36,676 nucleotides of DNA from Cyclobacteriaceae bacterium (GTDB lineage Bacteria > Bacteroidota > Bacteroidia > Cytophagales > Cyclobacteriaceae). The DNA lies in assembly GCA_013140555.1 (NCBI GenBank), contig JABFSO010000143.1, positions 1 through 36,676 on the forward strand. Reading direction: 5' to 3'. Under the pieces are notes generated by a model. It was not told where the DNA came from. It did not search any database and was given only the letters and a program-made list of their open reading frames with translations. The stretch's first letter is position 1. Every line of letters begins with the position of its first letter. Made by a program: the position numbers and the translations under genes. Of the stretch, positions 25,765-34,559 are shown one piece after another.

Positions 25765-27375
25765 TCAGAAAGTTATCACCAATGGTCCTACTTCCCAATT
25801 TGCTCTAATAGGTGTTATTGTTTTACCGTCAAAATTCTTGTAGGTAAATACACGTTCGGGTTCGATTCTTAGCAGATAGTTTCCGATGTCCCATCTTTGG
25901 TTGTTGTTGGTGTCAATCGTAATCCTGATTTTGTAATCGCCCGGTTCTAAATTTTTGAAAGTGTGTGTTTTTGGTTTGTTGAGTTTTAGTACGACTTTAT
26001 TACTGCGATCAATCAGCTCTATAAAGTAGTAAGGTTCTTTAGATTCTACTTTTATGGCTAATGAACCTACTTGTTCTGATTTGGGAATCCTGACTGGTTC
26101 GGTTTTAGTTCTTGATGAATCTTGTTCAATAGATACAAAGGCTCCTTTACCGTAATACAACATTGGTTTAACAGTCGAGATTTCGCCTTCTAGTTTTTTA
26201 GTTAATTGTAGTGTTAAATTTAGTGTATCCAATGTAATATCTTGATTACCAATTGGTTGGAAGTCTGTAGAATCAATTTGCACAAATACACTGTCGTAAT
26301 TGATGTGTGACAAGAGTTTGTTAAATCGGATAGATTGAGTGATGATCTTTTTATCAGAGTCGTAATTGAGTGAGTTGAAGGATACAGAAAATTTTTCTTT
26401 TGACATCTTTGAATTGGTGAACTTAAGATAGACGGTTGTGTCTTTACGAACTTCTAAGCTATCGGTAACTGTCACTTCTAGTTGAAGAGAATCTCTGGAG
26501 AACTCGTCTTTTAGATTTCGGAATACGACTTCGTCTTGCTTCGTGCCGAAGTAGTAGATGAAATCGTTTCTGAGGTAGGGGTTAATCTTGATGGATGTAA
26601 TTGCCTTATTTAGGCGCATAGTTGAAATTTTATCAGAAGATCGAAAGCTGGTGATCTTTAAGGGTCGGGCATCAACTTTTGCAAGTTCCACGTTTACGCT
26701 GTCCTTGCTTGGAATCTCAATGGTTTCTTTTTTAAATCCGAATCGTTCAGACTTACTTTCAACTAGGAGGTTCTTGTTCTTGTCATCGAAAGCGTAAATA
26801 AAATATTTTCCTGGTTTTAAGTTTTTGATAGAGAATTTACCTTTTTTATTCGCTTTGGTAAAATAGGTTGGGGTGTGTTTGAAGATGTTGAAAGTATCTG
26901 AACTGTAAAGAGCAACTGTAATCTTGTCCGGAATTTCTTCTTTAAAGATTTCGGATATTCTTCCTTGTATCTCTAATGAATCTATTGTTGACCCTGTGCT
27001 GAAAGCTAATCGTAAATTATTTGCCGGATTACTTTCTGTAATGTCTTGGATGGATTCTCTAAACGCGATACTGTAAGTAGTATTTTCTTTCCAACCTCCC
27101 TTCGTGCTTACAATGATCTTGTTTTTCTTCGCTGTGTATTTTATTTCTTTTCCGATGGATGGGCTTATTAGTACTTCTTCTTCCGGTGCTTTCAGTTTTA
27201 CATATTCATCGAACGTCAGTTCAATTGTTTTGCCTGTAAAATTCTTTTGATTGTTGGCCGGATTCGATGAAACCAATTCGGGTGGTTTCTTGTCTTGTGG
27301 CCCGCCAGCTGGTGATGTCTGATTGGCACAATGTGAAAAGACAATAAGAATGATGGCTGCCCAGAAGTACTTCAT
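25765..27375 (-). CDS. Ig-like (Big_5) domain lipoprotein
   Basis: The 536-residue protein is a lipoprotein with a short signal and a lipobox ending at Cys16 (IVFSHC). It begins with a proline/glycine-rich linker (SPAGGPQDKKPPELVSSNPANNQKNF). The first domain (about 30-130) is a Big_5 Ig-like fold: TIELTFDEYVKLKAPEEEV, ENTTYSIAFRESIQD. A prealbumin-like domain (about 135-225: KKGKFSIKNLKPGKYFIYAFDDKNKN) and further beta domains follow, with a second LEPGDYKIRITIDTNNNQRWD near the end. This is a common Bacteroidota surface lipoprotein type and its function is unknown. Its ATG overlaps the upstream methyltransferase stop (27372-27375). Its 3' end is next to oriC. Confidence 0.85.
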   Translation of the reverse strand: MKYFWAAIILIVFSHCANQTSPAGGPQDKKPPELVSSNPANNQKNFTGKTIELTFDEYVKLKAPEEEVLISPSIGKEIKYTAKKNKIIVSTKGGWKENTTYSIAFRESIQDITESNPANNLRLAFSTGSTIDSLEIQGRISEIFKEEIPDKITVALYSSDTFNIFKHTPTYFTKANKKGKFSIKNLKPGKYFIYAFDDKNKNLLVESKSERFGFKKETIEIPSKDSVNVELAKVDARPLKITSFRSSDKISTMRLNKAITSIKINPYLRNDFIYYFGTKQDEVVFRNLKDEFSRDSLQLEVTVTDSLEVRKDTTVYLKFTNSKMSKEKFSVSFNSLNYDSDKKIITQSIRFNKLLSHINYDSVFVQIDSTDFQPIGNQDITLDTLNLTLQLTKKLEGEISTVKPMLYYGKGAFVSIEQDSSRTKTEPVRIPKSEQVGSLAIKVESKEPYYFIELIDRSNKVVLKLNKPKTHTFKNLEPGDYKIRITIDTNNNQRWDIGNYLLRIEPERVFTYKNFDGKTITPIRANWEVGPLVITF

Positions 27376-28259
27376 TTCTTAATTATATAAATAAGACTTG
27401 AGTGATTTATTTCTTTCAATGCTTTCCGGTTAGAGGTTAGCCCCTGAAGAGTAGCCTTCATCATATTCATCAAACTTGACTGTTGTGGGTTTCTATACTT
27501 TTCGCTTAGAAGGCTTACATAGTATGCATCCAGTTTCATCGGAATCACTTCTTTTATTTTCATTCCATGTGTGTTCATCAAATTCTGCATGGTGGTTTTT
27601 GAAAAGTGCCACAAATGTCTTGGCACATCGTAAGCTGCCCAGTGCGACTGGTACTCTTTTGCATCCGGTGATTCATGATTAGGTACTGCTATAATAATTG
27701 TGCCATTCTCCTTTAGAACTGATTTTATTTTTTCTACCGTTTCATGAAGTTCATGTACGTGTTCAAGTACATGCCACATTGTAATCACATCGAAGGTTTG
27801 ATTAATACTTTGAAGATCTGTGTAGATTTTTTGCTGAATTTTTTGTGATGCTTTTTCACGCGCTGTCTCTGTCGGCTCCACTCCGGTGACATTCCAGCCT
27901 GCCGTTTTCATGTGGTAAATGAACTCACCGGTACCACAGCCAACATCCAACAGTTCTCCTTTGATGTGTCGTTCCGATATCAATTCCTCTTTCCACCTGA
28001 GTGTAAAATTTCTTGCCATCAGGTATACCCGATCCAAAATTCCTTTTCCACCATCGGTATGTGAAATGTAACTATCCGATTGGTAATATTTTCCAATGGC
28101 ATTTACCGGTGGTCTCGGGTTGGTAAACACAAATTGACAACTCGCACACTTTTGAACCTGAAAAGTTTCTTGCGTTGTCGTATAGTCAGTGGCCACTAAT
28201 ACATCTAATAACTCAGACGCTTGGCAGAGCGGACAGTGTGCTAGATTTTCCTGATTCAT
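27372..28259 (-). CDS. SAM-dependent methyltransferase with N-terminal zinc ribbon
   Basis: The 295-residue protein has an N-terminal four-cysteine zinc ribbon (Cys9, Cys12, Cys38, Cys41) and then FVFTNPRPP. A class I methyltransferase domain (about 85-230) follows, with motif I LLDVGCGTGEF, an acidic GVEPTETAREKA, and DVITMWHVLEHVHELHE. This two-part layout matches the methyltransferases of the UbiE/COQ5-like group often found with sugar or lipid biosynthesis. The substrate is unknown. It overlaps the mnmG stop by one base and the lipoprotein start by four, so all three are one transcription unit. Confidence 0.85.
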   Translation of the reverse strand: MNQENLAHCPLCQASELLDVLVATDYTTTQETFQVQKCASCQFVFTNPRPPVNAIGKYYQSDSYISHTDGGKGILDRVYLMARNFTLRWKEELISERHIKGELLDVGCGTGEFIYHMKTAGWNVTGVEPTETAREKASQKIQQKIYTDLQSINQTFDVITMWHVLEHVHELHETVEKIKSVLKENGTIIIAVPNHESPDAKEYQSHWAAYDVPRHLWHFSKTTMQNLMNTHGMKIKEVIPMKLDAYYVSLLSEKYRNPQQSSLMNMMKATLQGLTSNRKALKEINHSSLIYIIKK

Positions 28260-30121
28260 TATTTTCCCATGTAGACAGTGAGTACCGATACGTCAGCCGG
28301 AGATACTCCACTGATTCGTGATAGTTGACCGATGGTTTCCGGTTTTATTTTCTTCAGCTTTTCTCGAGCTTCTGATGATAGCGCTTTCACGCGATCATAG
28401 TCAAAGTCGGGACGGATTTTGTAGTCTTCCAGTCCCTCGATTTTAGTAGCCAGTTTTTGTTCACGGTCAATGTAGCTTACATACTTGGTGATGATCTCCA
28501 CTTGTTGAAGAATTTCTTCTTCGTACTTTTCGAGCACCTTCCCTATTTCTGGATCAATCTGTTTCAATTCGTTCATGCCGATATGAGGTCGCTTCAAAAG
28601 ATTTTCAGCGGGCATCTTTTCGCTGATGGTGGCGGTCTCTAATTCGGTGAGCGAATTGTTCACCACTTCTGGTTCTACTCGAAGAGCTTTTAGTTCTTTG
28701 GTGAGCTGTGTGATGGCTTCTTTTTTCTTAAGAAGATTTTGAAACCGTTCGTCAGTTGCCAGCCCAAGCTTGTGTCCTATTTCAGTCAGGCGCAGGTCTG
28801 CATTATCCTGACGTAACAATATTCTGTATTCGGCACGGGAGGTAAACATTCGATAAGGTTCTTGAGTGCCTTTGTTTACCAGATCATCGATGAGAACACC
28901 TATATAGGCTTCAGATCTTTTTAGAATCAACTGCTCTTTTTCATGCACTTTGTTGTGCGCATTGATTCCAGCCATGAGTCCTTGACATGCTGCCTCTTCA
29001 TACCCCGTAGTGCCATTAATTTGACCTGCAAAATACAGATTGTCAATAAGTTGAGTCTCCAAGCTCATCTTTAGTTGTGTGGGCGGGAAGTAGTCGTATT
29101 CAATAGCGTAACCCGGCCTGAACATCTTGGCATTTTCAAAGCCGGGTATCTTAGTAATGGCGCTGTACTGAATGTCTTCTGGCAAAGAAGTTGAAAATCC
29201 ATTGACATAGATCTCGATAGTCTTCCATCCTTCCGGCTCAACAAATATCTGATGCCTATCTCTTTCAGCGAACCTATTGATCTTATCTTCTATGGAGGGA
29301 CAGTAACGAGGACCTAGTCCTTTGATTCTTCCCTGAAACATAGGTGATCGGTCGAAGCCTTTTTCCAGTTCTTTATGCACGGCTTCGTTGGTGTAGGTGA
29401 TCCAGCAGCTTCGTTGCTGTGCCAACGGTTTGGTATCGGTATAAGAAAACTTCCCAGGGTTCTCATCCCCTTTCTGTTCTTCCATCGCGCTATAGTTCAG
29501 CGATCTTCCGTCAATTCGAGGTGGCGTTCCGGTTTTCATTCTACCGGCCTCAAAACCTAACTCTATTAGTTGTTCAGTAATTCCAGTAGCGGCTTTCTCT
29601 GCTGTGCGTCCTCCTCCAAAGTTCTTTTCTCCGATGTGGATCTTTCCATTCAGGAAGGTTCCATTGGTTAATACTACGGCCTTTGCTTTTACTTCAATCC
29701 CCAGTGCTGTTCTTACCCCTACTACTCGTTTATCTTTAACAAGTAGCCCACTTACCATCTCTTGCCAGAAATCTACATTTGGCATGGATTCAAGTGCTAG
29801 TCTCCATTCTTCGGCAAACAACATGCGGTCGTTTTGAGTGCGCGGACTCCACATAGCAGGCCCTTTAGATAGATTCAGCATGCGGAACTGAATCATTGAC
29901 TTATCAGAGACAATTCCAGAGTATCCACCTAAGGCATCGATCTCTCGTACAATTTGCCCTTTGGCCACACCGCCCATGGCTGGGTTGCAAGACATCTGGG
30001 CAATAGTGTTCATATTCATAGTCACCAAAAGAACTTTGGATCCCATGTTTGCCGCAGCGGCTGCAGCCTCACATCCGGCATGGCCGGCTCCTACCACAAT
30101 TACATCGTATTCCTGAAACAT
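28259..30121 (-). CDS. mnmG: tRNA uridine-5-carboxymethylaminomethyl modification enzyme MnmG (GidA)
   Basis: MnmG, with MnmE, builds the cmnm5 group on the wobble uridine U34 of several tRNAs. The 620-residue protein has the FAD-binding VIVVGAGHAGCEAAAAAA at residues 8-25, then MSCNPAMGGVAKGQIVREIDALGG, the NAD-binding middle region, GTPPRIDGRSLNYSAMEEQ, YCPSIEDKINRF, and the helical C-terminal domain ending LSRISGVSPADVSVLTVYMGK. Length and all family blocks are complete. GidA is a classical neighbour of oriC; here the DnaA-box region is 2.5 kb downstream. Two parS-like palindromes lie directly upstream, within 77 bases of the start codon. It forms a unit with the methyltransferase and lipoprotein. 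Confidence 0.98.
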   Translation of the reverse strand: MFQEYDVIVVGAGHAGCEAAAAAANMGSKVLLVTMNMNTIAQMSCNPAMGGVAKGQIVREIDALGGYSGIVSDKSMIQFRMLNLSKGPAMWSPRTQNDRMLFAEEWRLALESMPNVDFWQEMVSGLLVKDKRVVGVRTALGIEVKAKAVVLTNGTFLNGKIHIGEKNFGGGRTAEKAATGITEQLIELGFEAGRMKTGTPPRIDGRSLNYSAMEEQKGDENPGKFSYTDTKPLAQQRSCWITYTNEAVHKELEKGFDRSPMFQGRIKGLGPRYCPSIEDKINRFAERDRHQIFVEPEGWKTIEIYVNGFSTSLPEDIQYSAITKIPGFENAKMFRPGYAIEYDYFPPTQLKMSLETQLIDNLYFAGQINGTTGYEEAACQGLMAGINAHNKVHEKEQLILKRSEAYIGVLIDDLVNKGTQEPYRMFTSRAEYRILLRQDNADLRLTEIGHKLGLATDERFQNLLKKKEAITQLTKELKALRVEPEVVNNSLTELETATISEKMPAENLLKRPHIGMNELKQIDPEIGKVLEKYEEEILQQVEIITKYVSYIDREQKLATKIEGLEDYKIRPDFDYDRVKALSSEAREKLKKIKPETIGQLSRISGVSPADVSVLTVYMGK

Positions 30122-30132
30122 CTTAGTTGGTT

Positions 30133-30148
30133 AGTTCCACGTGAAACA
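30133..30148. promoter_or_regulatory. parS-like ParB-binding site 1
   Basis: AGTTCCACGTGAAACA differs from the parS consensus TGTTTCACGTGAAACA only at two positions, one of them an end base. The core CACGTG is intact. The site lies 12 bases upstream of the mnmG start, so a bound ParB could affect mnmG transcription. Confidence 0.8.
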
Positions 30149-30167
30149 TTTAACACGTTTTTAGCGG

Positions 30168-30181
30168 ATTTGATTTCAAAT
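30168..30181. repeat. Palindrome between the two parS-like sites
   Basis: ATTTGATTTCAAAT is a near-perfect palindrome: six paired bases on each side of a central TT. It is spaced between the two parS-like sites and may be a regulator site for mnmG or chance. No binding protein is identified. Confidence 0.35.
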
Positions 30182-30182
30182 A

Positions 30183-30198
30183 GGTTCCACGTGGAACT
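30183..30198. promoter_or_regulatory. parS-like ParB-binding site 2
   Basis: The core GTTCCACGTGGAAC (30184-30197) is a perfect 14-base palindrome and fits the pattern GTTNCACGTGNAAC. It lies 50 bases from site 1 in the same gap. Its last two bases overlap the stop codon of ybeY. Confidence 0.8.
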
Positions 30199-30619
30199 AT
30201 TTGCGCAAAGATAGGGAAGCTTCCTCTTTTTTGCGCATGAGGGCTTTATCGGCAGGTTTCTTGTCTTTGTATCCAATCAGGTGCAAAACGCCATGTATCA
30301 TTACGCGGTCAAGTTCATCCTGAAATGGCACTTTAAATTTCTCCGCGTTTTCCTTCACGCGATCGATGCTGATATAAATTTCCCCTTCCAATTGCTTTGC
30401 CCCTTCGGAGTAGTCGAAAGTGATGATATCAGTAAGGGTATTGTGATTGAGGTATTGCTGATTGAGTTGCAGCAAGTAAGCATCCGAGCAAAAGATGTAG
30501 GAAACATCCAATACCTCGCGCTTTTCTTTTTGAGCGATGATTTTAATCCAATTGCTGGTCTTACGAGGTTTGGCGAGTGTGAATGAAATGTCTTCTATAA
30601 AAAACTGGATAGCCGCCAT
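30197..30619 (-). CDS. ybeY: rRNA maturation endoribonuclease YbeY
   Basis: YbeY is a zinc-dependent single-strand RNase that takes part in 16S rRNA 3'-end processing and ribosome quality control. The 140-residue protein is full length. The metal motif HGVLHLIGYKD contains His109 and His113. The third ligand position is Asp119 instead of the His found in E. coli (HGxLHLxGYDH); this replacement is common in Bacteroidota. TLTDIITFDY in the middle and a C-terminal MRKKEE match the family. Its ATG overlaps the upstream ATPase stop by one base (TAATG), and mnmG follows 75 bases downstream. Confidence 0.93.
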   Translation of the reverse strand: MAAIQFFIEDISFTLAKPRKTSNWIKIIAQKEKREVLDVSYIFCSDAYLLQLNQQYLNHNTLTDIITFDYSEGAKQLEGEIYISIDRVKENAEKFKVPFQDELDRVMIHGVLHLIGYKDKKPADKALMRKKEEASLSLRK

Positions 30620-31020
30620 TAGTTCATATAGAAGCTAAGCTCCACCACTTTGCCCTTATCGGAGAAAGCCACCTCATCAGCAAGATGTTTCATGAGGAAG
30701 ATGCCACGGCCACCAGGCTTTTCTAAATTTTCAGGAGCGGTAGGGTCTGGAAGGTTTTCATATTCAAAACCATTGCCTTCATCTTCCACTTTGAATTTGA
30801 TCAAGTTTTCGTCAAAGGAAAGTGAAAGGGCTACGTTCTTGGCAGAGTTATTTTGATTGCCGTGCTTGATGGCATTGTTCACCGCTTCGGTCACAGCAAT
30901 CATGATGTTGCCGTAGATATCGTCATTGAGATGGTATTTCTCCTTAGCATTATCAATAAAGCTTTCAATCATCCGGATGTTCTCGGTTAAGGAAGGAATC
31001 TCAATACTAATCTTCTTCAT
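30619..31020 (-). CDS. RsbW/SpoIIAB-like ATP-binding anti-sigma or switch kinase
   Basis: The 133-residue protein is a single GHKL/HATPase_c domain without a histidine-containing phosphotransfer domain, as in RsbW and SpoIIAB. Visible motifs are EAVNNAIKHGN (N box) and VEDEGNGFEYENLP, then KPGGRGIFLMKHLADEV (G box and lid). RsbW proteins phosphorylate an antagonist and bind a sigma factor in Firmicutes. In Bacteroidota the partner is not identified and no STAS antagonist or PP2C phosphatase gene is next to it. It starts the ybeY unit, with a one-base overlap with ybeY and a 66-base gap from the DUF4175 gene upstream. Confidence 0.88.
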   Translation of the reverse strand: MKKISIEIPSLTENIRMIESFIDNAKEKYHLNDDIYGNIMIAVTEAVNNAIKHGNQNNSAKNVALSLSFDENLIKFKVEDEGNGFEYENLPDPTAPENLEKPGGRGIFLMKHLADEVAFSDKGKVVELSFYMN

Positions 31021-31086
31021 GCGCTAATAGTTCATTTTTTGGTGATCACTCGAAATGGACAAAGCCATACCAAATGCAATTCTGTT

Positions 31087-34000
31087 TTACTCTTTAGTCC
31101 CTATTCGTTTAAAATATTCGTTCACCTCCTTTTTGTAATAGGGAAACAACCGAGGAGGTAGTGTTTTCAACAATTCTACTTCTTTTTCTTTTAATCTTAA
31201 ATACTCTTCAAAAGCGCGTGGCATTTCCTGCGTATAATCTTTGGCTGTCTCTCCTTTTCGCTCCTGATCCTGATTTTGCTCGCGCATCGATTTCTCCGCT
31301 TCGAGCAGTCGGGTGATGATTTCGTTTTGCCTGCGGATGGTTTGCTCGGTGATCTGCTTGTTAACCAAATCCATTTCAGTTTGTTCCATTTTGCCTGGTA
31401 AATCTCCGCCCGGAACCTTGCCCCCTTCTTGCTTCAACTTCTCCTGCATTTCCTGCAAGGCCCTACGAATGCGTTCTTGCTCCGCAGCCATACGAGCAAA
31501 CTCTTCTGACAGTTGTCTGCCCGACTTGCCGCCTTTTTTCATTTCCTGCATTTGCTGATTCAATTGTTGTTGCATTTGGCCAAGATTGGGCATCTTTTGT
31601 TTTCCTTTCTTTTTTCCTTTGCCGGGCTTAGCATTCGCCATCATGTCCATCATCATATCAAAATGATCGTTCAGCATCAAAGCGAGGTTGTTGATACTTG
31701 TCATTGAGAATTGCATCTCCGAACTGGCGTTGCCTTTCTTGCGCTCCTTCACGTTCAACGCAGCTTTGTCCAGGTGATCGTTAAGCTCACCCACTTCTTT
31801 TGTTACAATAGAACCTAAGAAAGCGTCCTTCTTAGAAAGAGATAACAGGCTGTCTTCCAGCACTTTAGCGTCATCTTTTACCTTTAACTGCTGCTGGCCG
31901 AGGGTTACGTAACGGGGGTCGGTCTGTTGTACCTGGTTAAATTCTTTCATCAGATTCTCTTGATCGTAGGACAACTTGATCAAGCCATGGAGAATCTGGC
32001 GCAGGCTTTCCAGGTTGGCCATATCCATTTCCATCTCCATAGAGTTTTGCATGCCCTCCAGTTTTTGCTGCATTTTCTTCATCTGCTCCACCGCCTTCTT
32101 TTGTTGCTCCGAAGCTTTTTTGGGTTTGCCATTCTTCAACTCTTCTTTGCTGTTCTCTTGCGACTGCTCCAACTCCTGCATTTGTTGCTCGCTGGGTGTG
32201 TCTTCTGTTTTGTCCAATTCCTCACCCATCTTCTCCAACTCCTTCACGGTTTCTTTGAACTGCTCATTTTCTTTTTTCAACTGCTCTTGCTCTTCGGCCA
32301 ACTTTTCAGCGCTTGGCTTTTCGTTATTTTGATTTTCATCATTTTTCTGACCGTCATTCTCTTTTCCGTTCTTGTCTTTAGACTTGTCTGGATTGTTTTC
32401 GTTTTGCTTTCCGTCCTTGTTTTCTTTTCCGTCTTTCGAATCACTGTTCTCTTTAGGTTCGGGTTTTTCTCCGGCCAGCTCTTGCGTTTTTTCCAATAGA
32501 TTTTCCTGCTTCTCTTTTTGCTCTTTTATTTCAGAAATAGCTTGCTCCAGTTTGTAGTCGTATTGCAGTTGTTTGAAAAGTTCCAGCGTGCGCTCCAGCT
32601 CTTTTTCCATATTGATTTCTTTGCGATCCATTTTGTCGAGCAACTTTTGCATCTGCGATGGATCGGCATTTTCTTTCAATAGCTTTTCTAATTCCTGAAA
32701 AAGTTTTTTGGTTTCTTCGTCCAGCAACTCGTTCATAATTTTTTGTATCTGCTCCGATTTCTCGCGGATGCGCTCGCTCTCTTCCGTAAAGCTTTCTTTC
32801 TTTTGCTCGAGCAACTTGTTTTCTTTTTGCAGTTGCTGAATGGCCTGATCTAGTTTTTGTTTTTGCTGAACAAGCTCCTCCAACATTTTCTTGTCCTGCC
32901 AATCCAAACTTTGTTTTCCTTTCAGTCGCTCTTGGGCTTCGTCAATGGATTGCTTGAGGTCTTTCGCCTTTTGAATGCTTTGATCTATTTTGTTTTCAGC
33001 ATTTCGCTGCGATTGCGCAATGTCTGCTTTCAACTCTTCATTGCCCGGAAGGGCAAACACGTAGCCGGCCGAGCGTGTGGATTTGCGACCGTTCACTCCG
33101 TCATTGTCCCATACCTGTAAGTAGTAATTTACTTTGTCGCCCGGCTGCAATCGGAGCGAATCGATCTTCCATTCGTAAAAGAAGTTTTGTTGATTGCGAT
33201 TGGAGTTGAGCGGAATGGTAGTGGTTTTCAGTGGAGCTTCTTTATTTCCTTTGATGATCTGGTACTGAAGTTTTAATTCGGTCACACCATAATCATCCGT
33301 AAGTGATCCTCCCAAAAGAATATTTTTAAAGAGAATGGAATCTTGCAGGTTGTCCACAACAATTTGTGGAAACTGATCTTTAACGACAGCAATAGAGTAA
33401 CTGATTTGCTCCTTGTTTTTGCTCTTATCGTTTTCCAGCAGAATCGAGTATTGATCAGGATCTTTGATGTTTTTACTGAAGTTGAAAAGTTGGTCGTCCA
33501 CCATGGGCATCTCGTTTTCACCCAAGCCTGAGCTAAACGTAATTTTAGCACGAGTCGCATTGGCGGTGCCCACCTGCCAGGTTACTTTGGTTCCTTCCGG
33601 AATTTCCAGATTGCCCACATTGGTCATGCGCTCAGCTTTCCTGCCTAGATAAGAAGGGAAGGCGAGTTGCACATTGATTTTGGTTACTTCGGGACGGTTG
33701 ATGATTTCAATTTTGTACCGATCAGAGTAAAACCCAGCCGCCTCTATTTGCAGATCAACTTCGTTTTGCAATTTTTCAAACAGGTATGAAAACTGACCCG
33801 TTCCGAGTGACTCCATCTTCCAGCGTTGGTTGCCAATCACGATATAGGCGCTTTCGGGTATTGAGCTACCTTTCAGCGAAAGCTGCAATGTAAAATCTTC
33901 ATTGAAAAATGCCGACAAAGAAGGATTCCCTATCTGAAACGTGAACGGAGCCTGAGGCGAGAACTCTTGATTGAACTGAATGATACGCTTGGTGCTTTGT

Positions 34001-34521
34001 GTGAAAATCGATCGGTCGATGACCATCAACAAGAGAATAAAAGCGATGGCTGCGCCAAAATATTTTAAGTATTTGATGTTGTCGCGGAAGTTGATGGCCT
34101 CTTCGAATGAAATATTTTTAAAGGCATTGGATTTTTGTTGAATGCCGGCTTGCGCCAATGAACCGGAAGACGATGCGGCTAATTGAAGAACATTAATTAA
34201 GCGATCGCCAATGCCAGGAAAATGAAGACCAATCATGCGTGCGCTTTGCTCTTCGCCCAATCCGCGTTTGTAAATCCACCATGCTAACGGTGCCCGTAGA
34301 AAAAGAAAAATGCAAACGGCCACTAAAGCAAAGAATGTGGTGAAGAGCAAAAAGCGCACCCCTTTGCCCAACCATAGATTATATTCAATCAAACTAACCA
34401 GTGCCAGGTAAGCCAGCACCAATGTGATGGTGAGCATGGCTCCTTTGATAAAAAGATTGAGATAATACTTACGCCTGAAGGCTGTTACTTTCTCATGAAT
34501 ATCTTGAATCCCCTCTGTCAT
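31087..34521 (-). CDS. DUF4175-family coiled-coil membrane protein
   Basis: The 1144-residue protein is DUF4175-like. Two membrane helices lie near the N-terminus (about 22-45 and 52-75) and a third near 152-167 (YFGAAIAFILLLMVI). A beta-rich extracytoplasmic part follows (about 190-490), with LQLAFPSYLGRK and YYLQVWDNDGVNGRKS. A very long Gln/Glu/Lys-rich helical region (about 500-1090) contains coiled coils and a charged low-complexity linker (about 690-760, KPEPKENSDSKDGKENKDGK). It ends LPPRLFPYYKKEVNEYFKRIG. The family is found widely in Bacteroidota and its biochemical role is unestablished. The long run of Gln/Lys codons causes antisense Leu-rich frames that are not genes. It lies 38 bases from the NTF2-like gene's stop. 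Confidence 0.9.
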   Translation of the reverse strand: MTEGIQDIHEKVTAFRRKYYLNLFIKGAMLTITLVLAYLALVSLIEYNLWLGKGVRFLLFTTFFALVAVCIFLFLRAPLAWWIYKRGLGEEQSARMIGLHFPGIGDRLINVLQLAASSSGSLAQAGIQQKSNAFKNISFEEAINFRDNIKYLKYFGAAIAFILLLMVIDRSIFTQSTKRIIQFNQEFSPQAPFTFQIGNPSLSAFFNEDFTLQLSLKGSSIPESAYIVIGNQRWKMESLGTGQFSYLFEKLQNEVDLQIEAAGFYSDRYKIEIINRPEVTKINVQLAFPSYLGRKAERMTNVGNLEIPEGTKVTWQVGTANATRAKITFSSGLGENEMPMVDDQLFNFSKNIKDPDQYSILLENDKSKNKEQISYSIAVVKDQFPQIVVDNLQDSILFKNILLGGSLTDDYGVTELKLQYQIIKGNKEAPLKTTTIPLNSNRNQQNFFYEWKIDSLRLQPGDKVNYYLQVWDNDGVNGRKSTRSAGYVFALPGNEELKADIAQSQRNAENKIDQSIQKAKDLKQSIDEAQERLKGKQSLDWQDKKMLEELVQQKQKLDQAIQQLQKENKLLEQKKESFTEESERIREKSEQIQKIMNELLDEETKKLFQELEKLLKENADPSQMQKLLDKMDRKEINMEKELERTLELFKQLQYDYKLEQAISEIKEQKEKQENLLEKTQELAGEKPEPKENSDSKDGKENKDGKQNENNPDKSKDKNGKENDGQKNDENQNNEKPSAEKLAEEQEQLKKENEQFKETVKELEKMGEELDKTEDTPSEQQMQELEQSQENSKEELKNGKPKKASEQQKKAVEQMKKMQQKLEGMQNSMEMEMDMANLESLRQILHGLIKLSYDQENLMKEFNQVQQTDPRYVTLGQQQLKVKDDAKVLEDSLLSLSKKDAFLGSIVTKEVGELNDHLDKAALNVKERKKGNASSEMQFSMTSINNLALMLNDHFDMMMDMMANAKPGKGKKKGKQKMPNLGQMQQQLNQQMQEMKKGGKSGRQLSEEFARMAAEQERIRRALQEMQEKLKQEGGKVPGGDLPGKMEQTEMDLVNKQITEQTIRRQNEIITRLLEAEKSMREQNQDQERKGETAKDYTQEMPRAFEEYLRLKEKEVELLKTLPPRLFPYYKKEVNEYFKRIGTKE

Positions 34522-34559
34522 GCCTATGGTAGCAACGGTTTATCCACGAATATAGTTAG

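Noticed and set aside
31927-32499. 190-residue Leu/Phe-rich frame on the plus strand
   Set aside because: It is the antisense of the Gln/Glu/Lys-rich coiled coil of the DUF4175 protein; its Leu and Phe come from the reverse complement of CAG and GAA codons.
34543-34551. TTATCCACG as an isolated DnaA box
   Set aside because: It has one mismatch and stands alone before the DUF4175 gene, 9 kb from the cluster.
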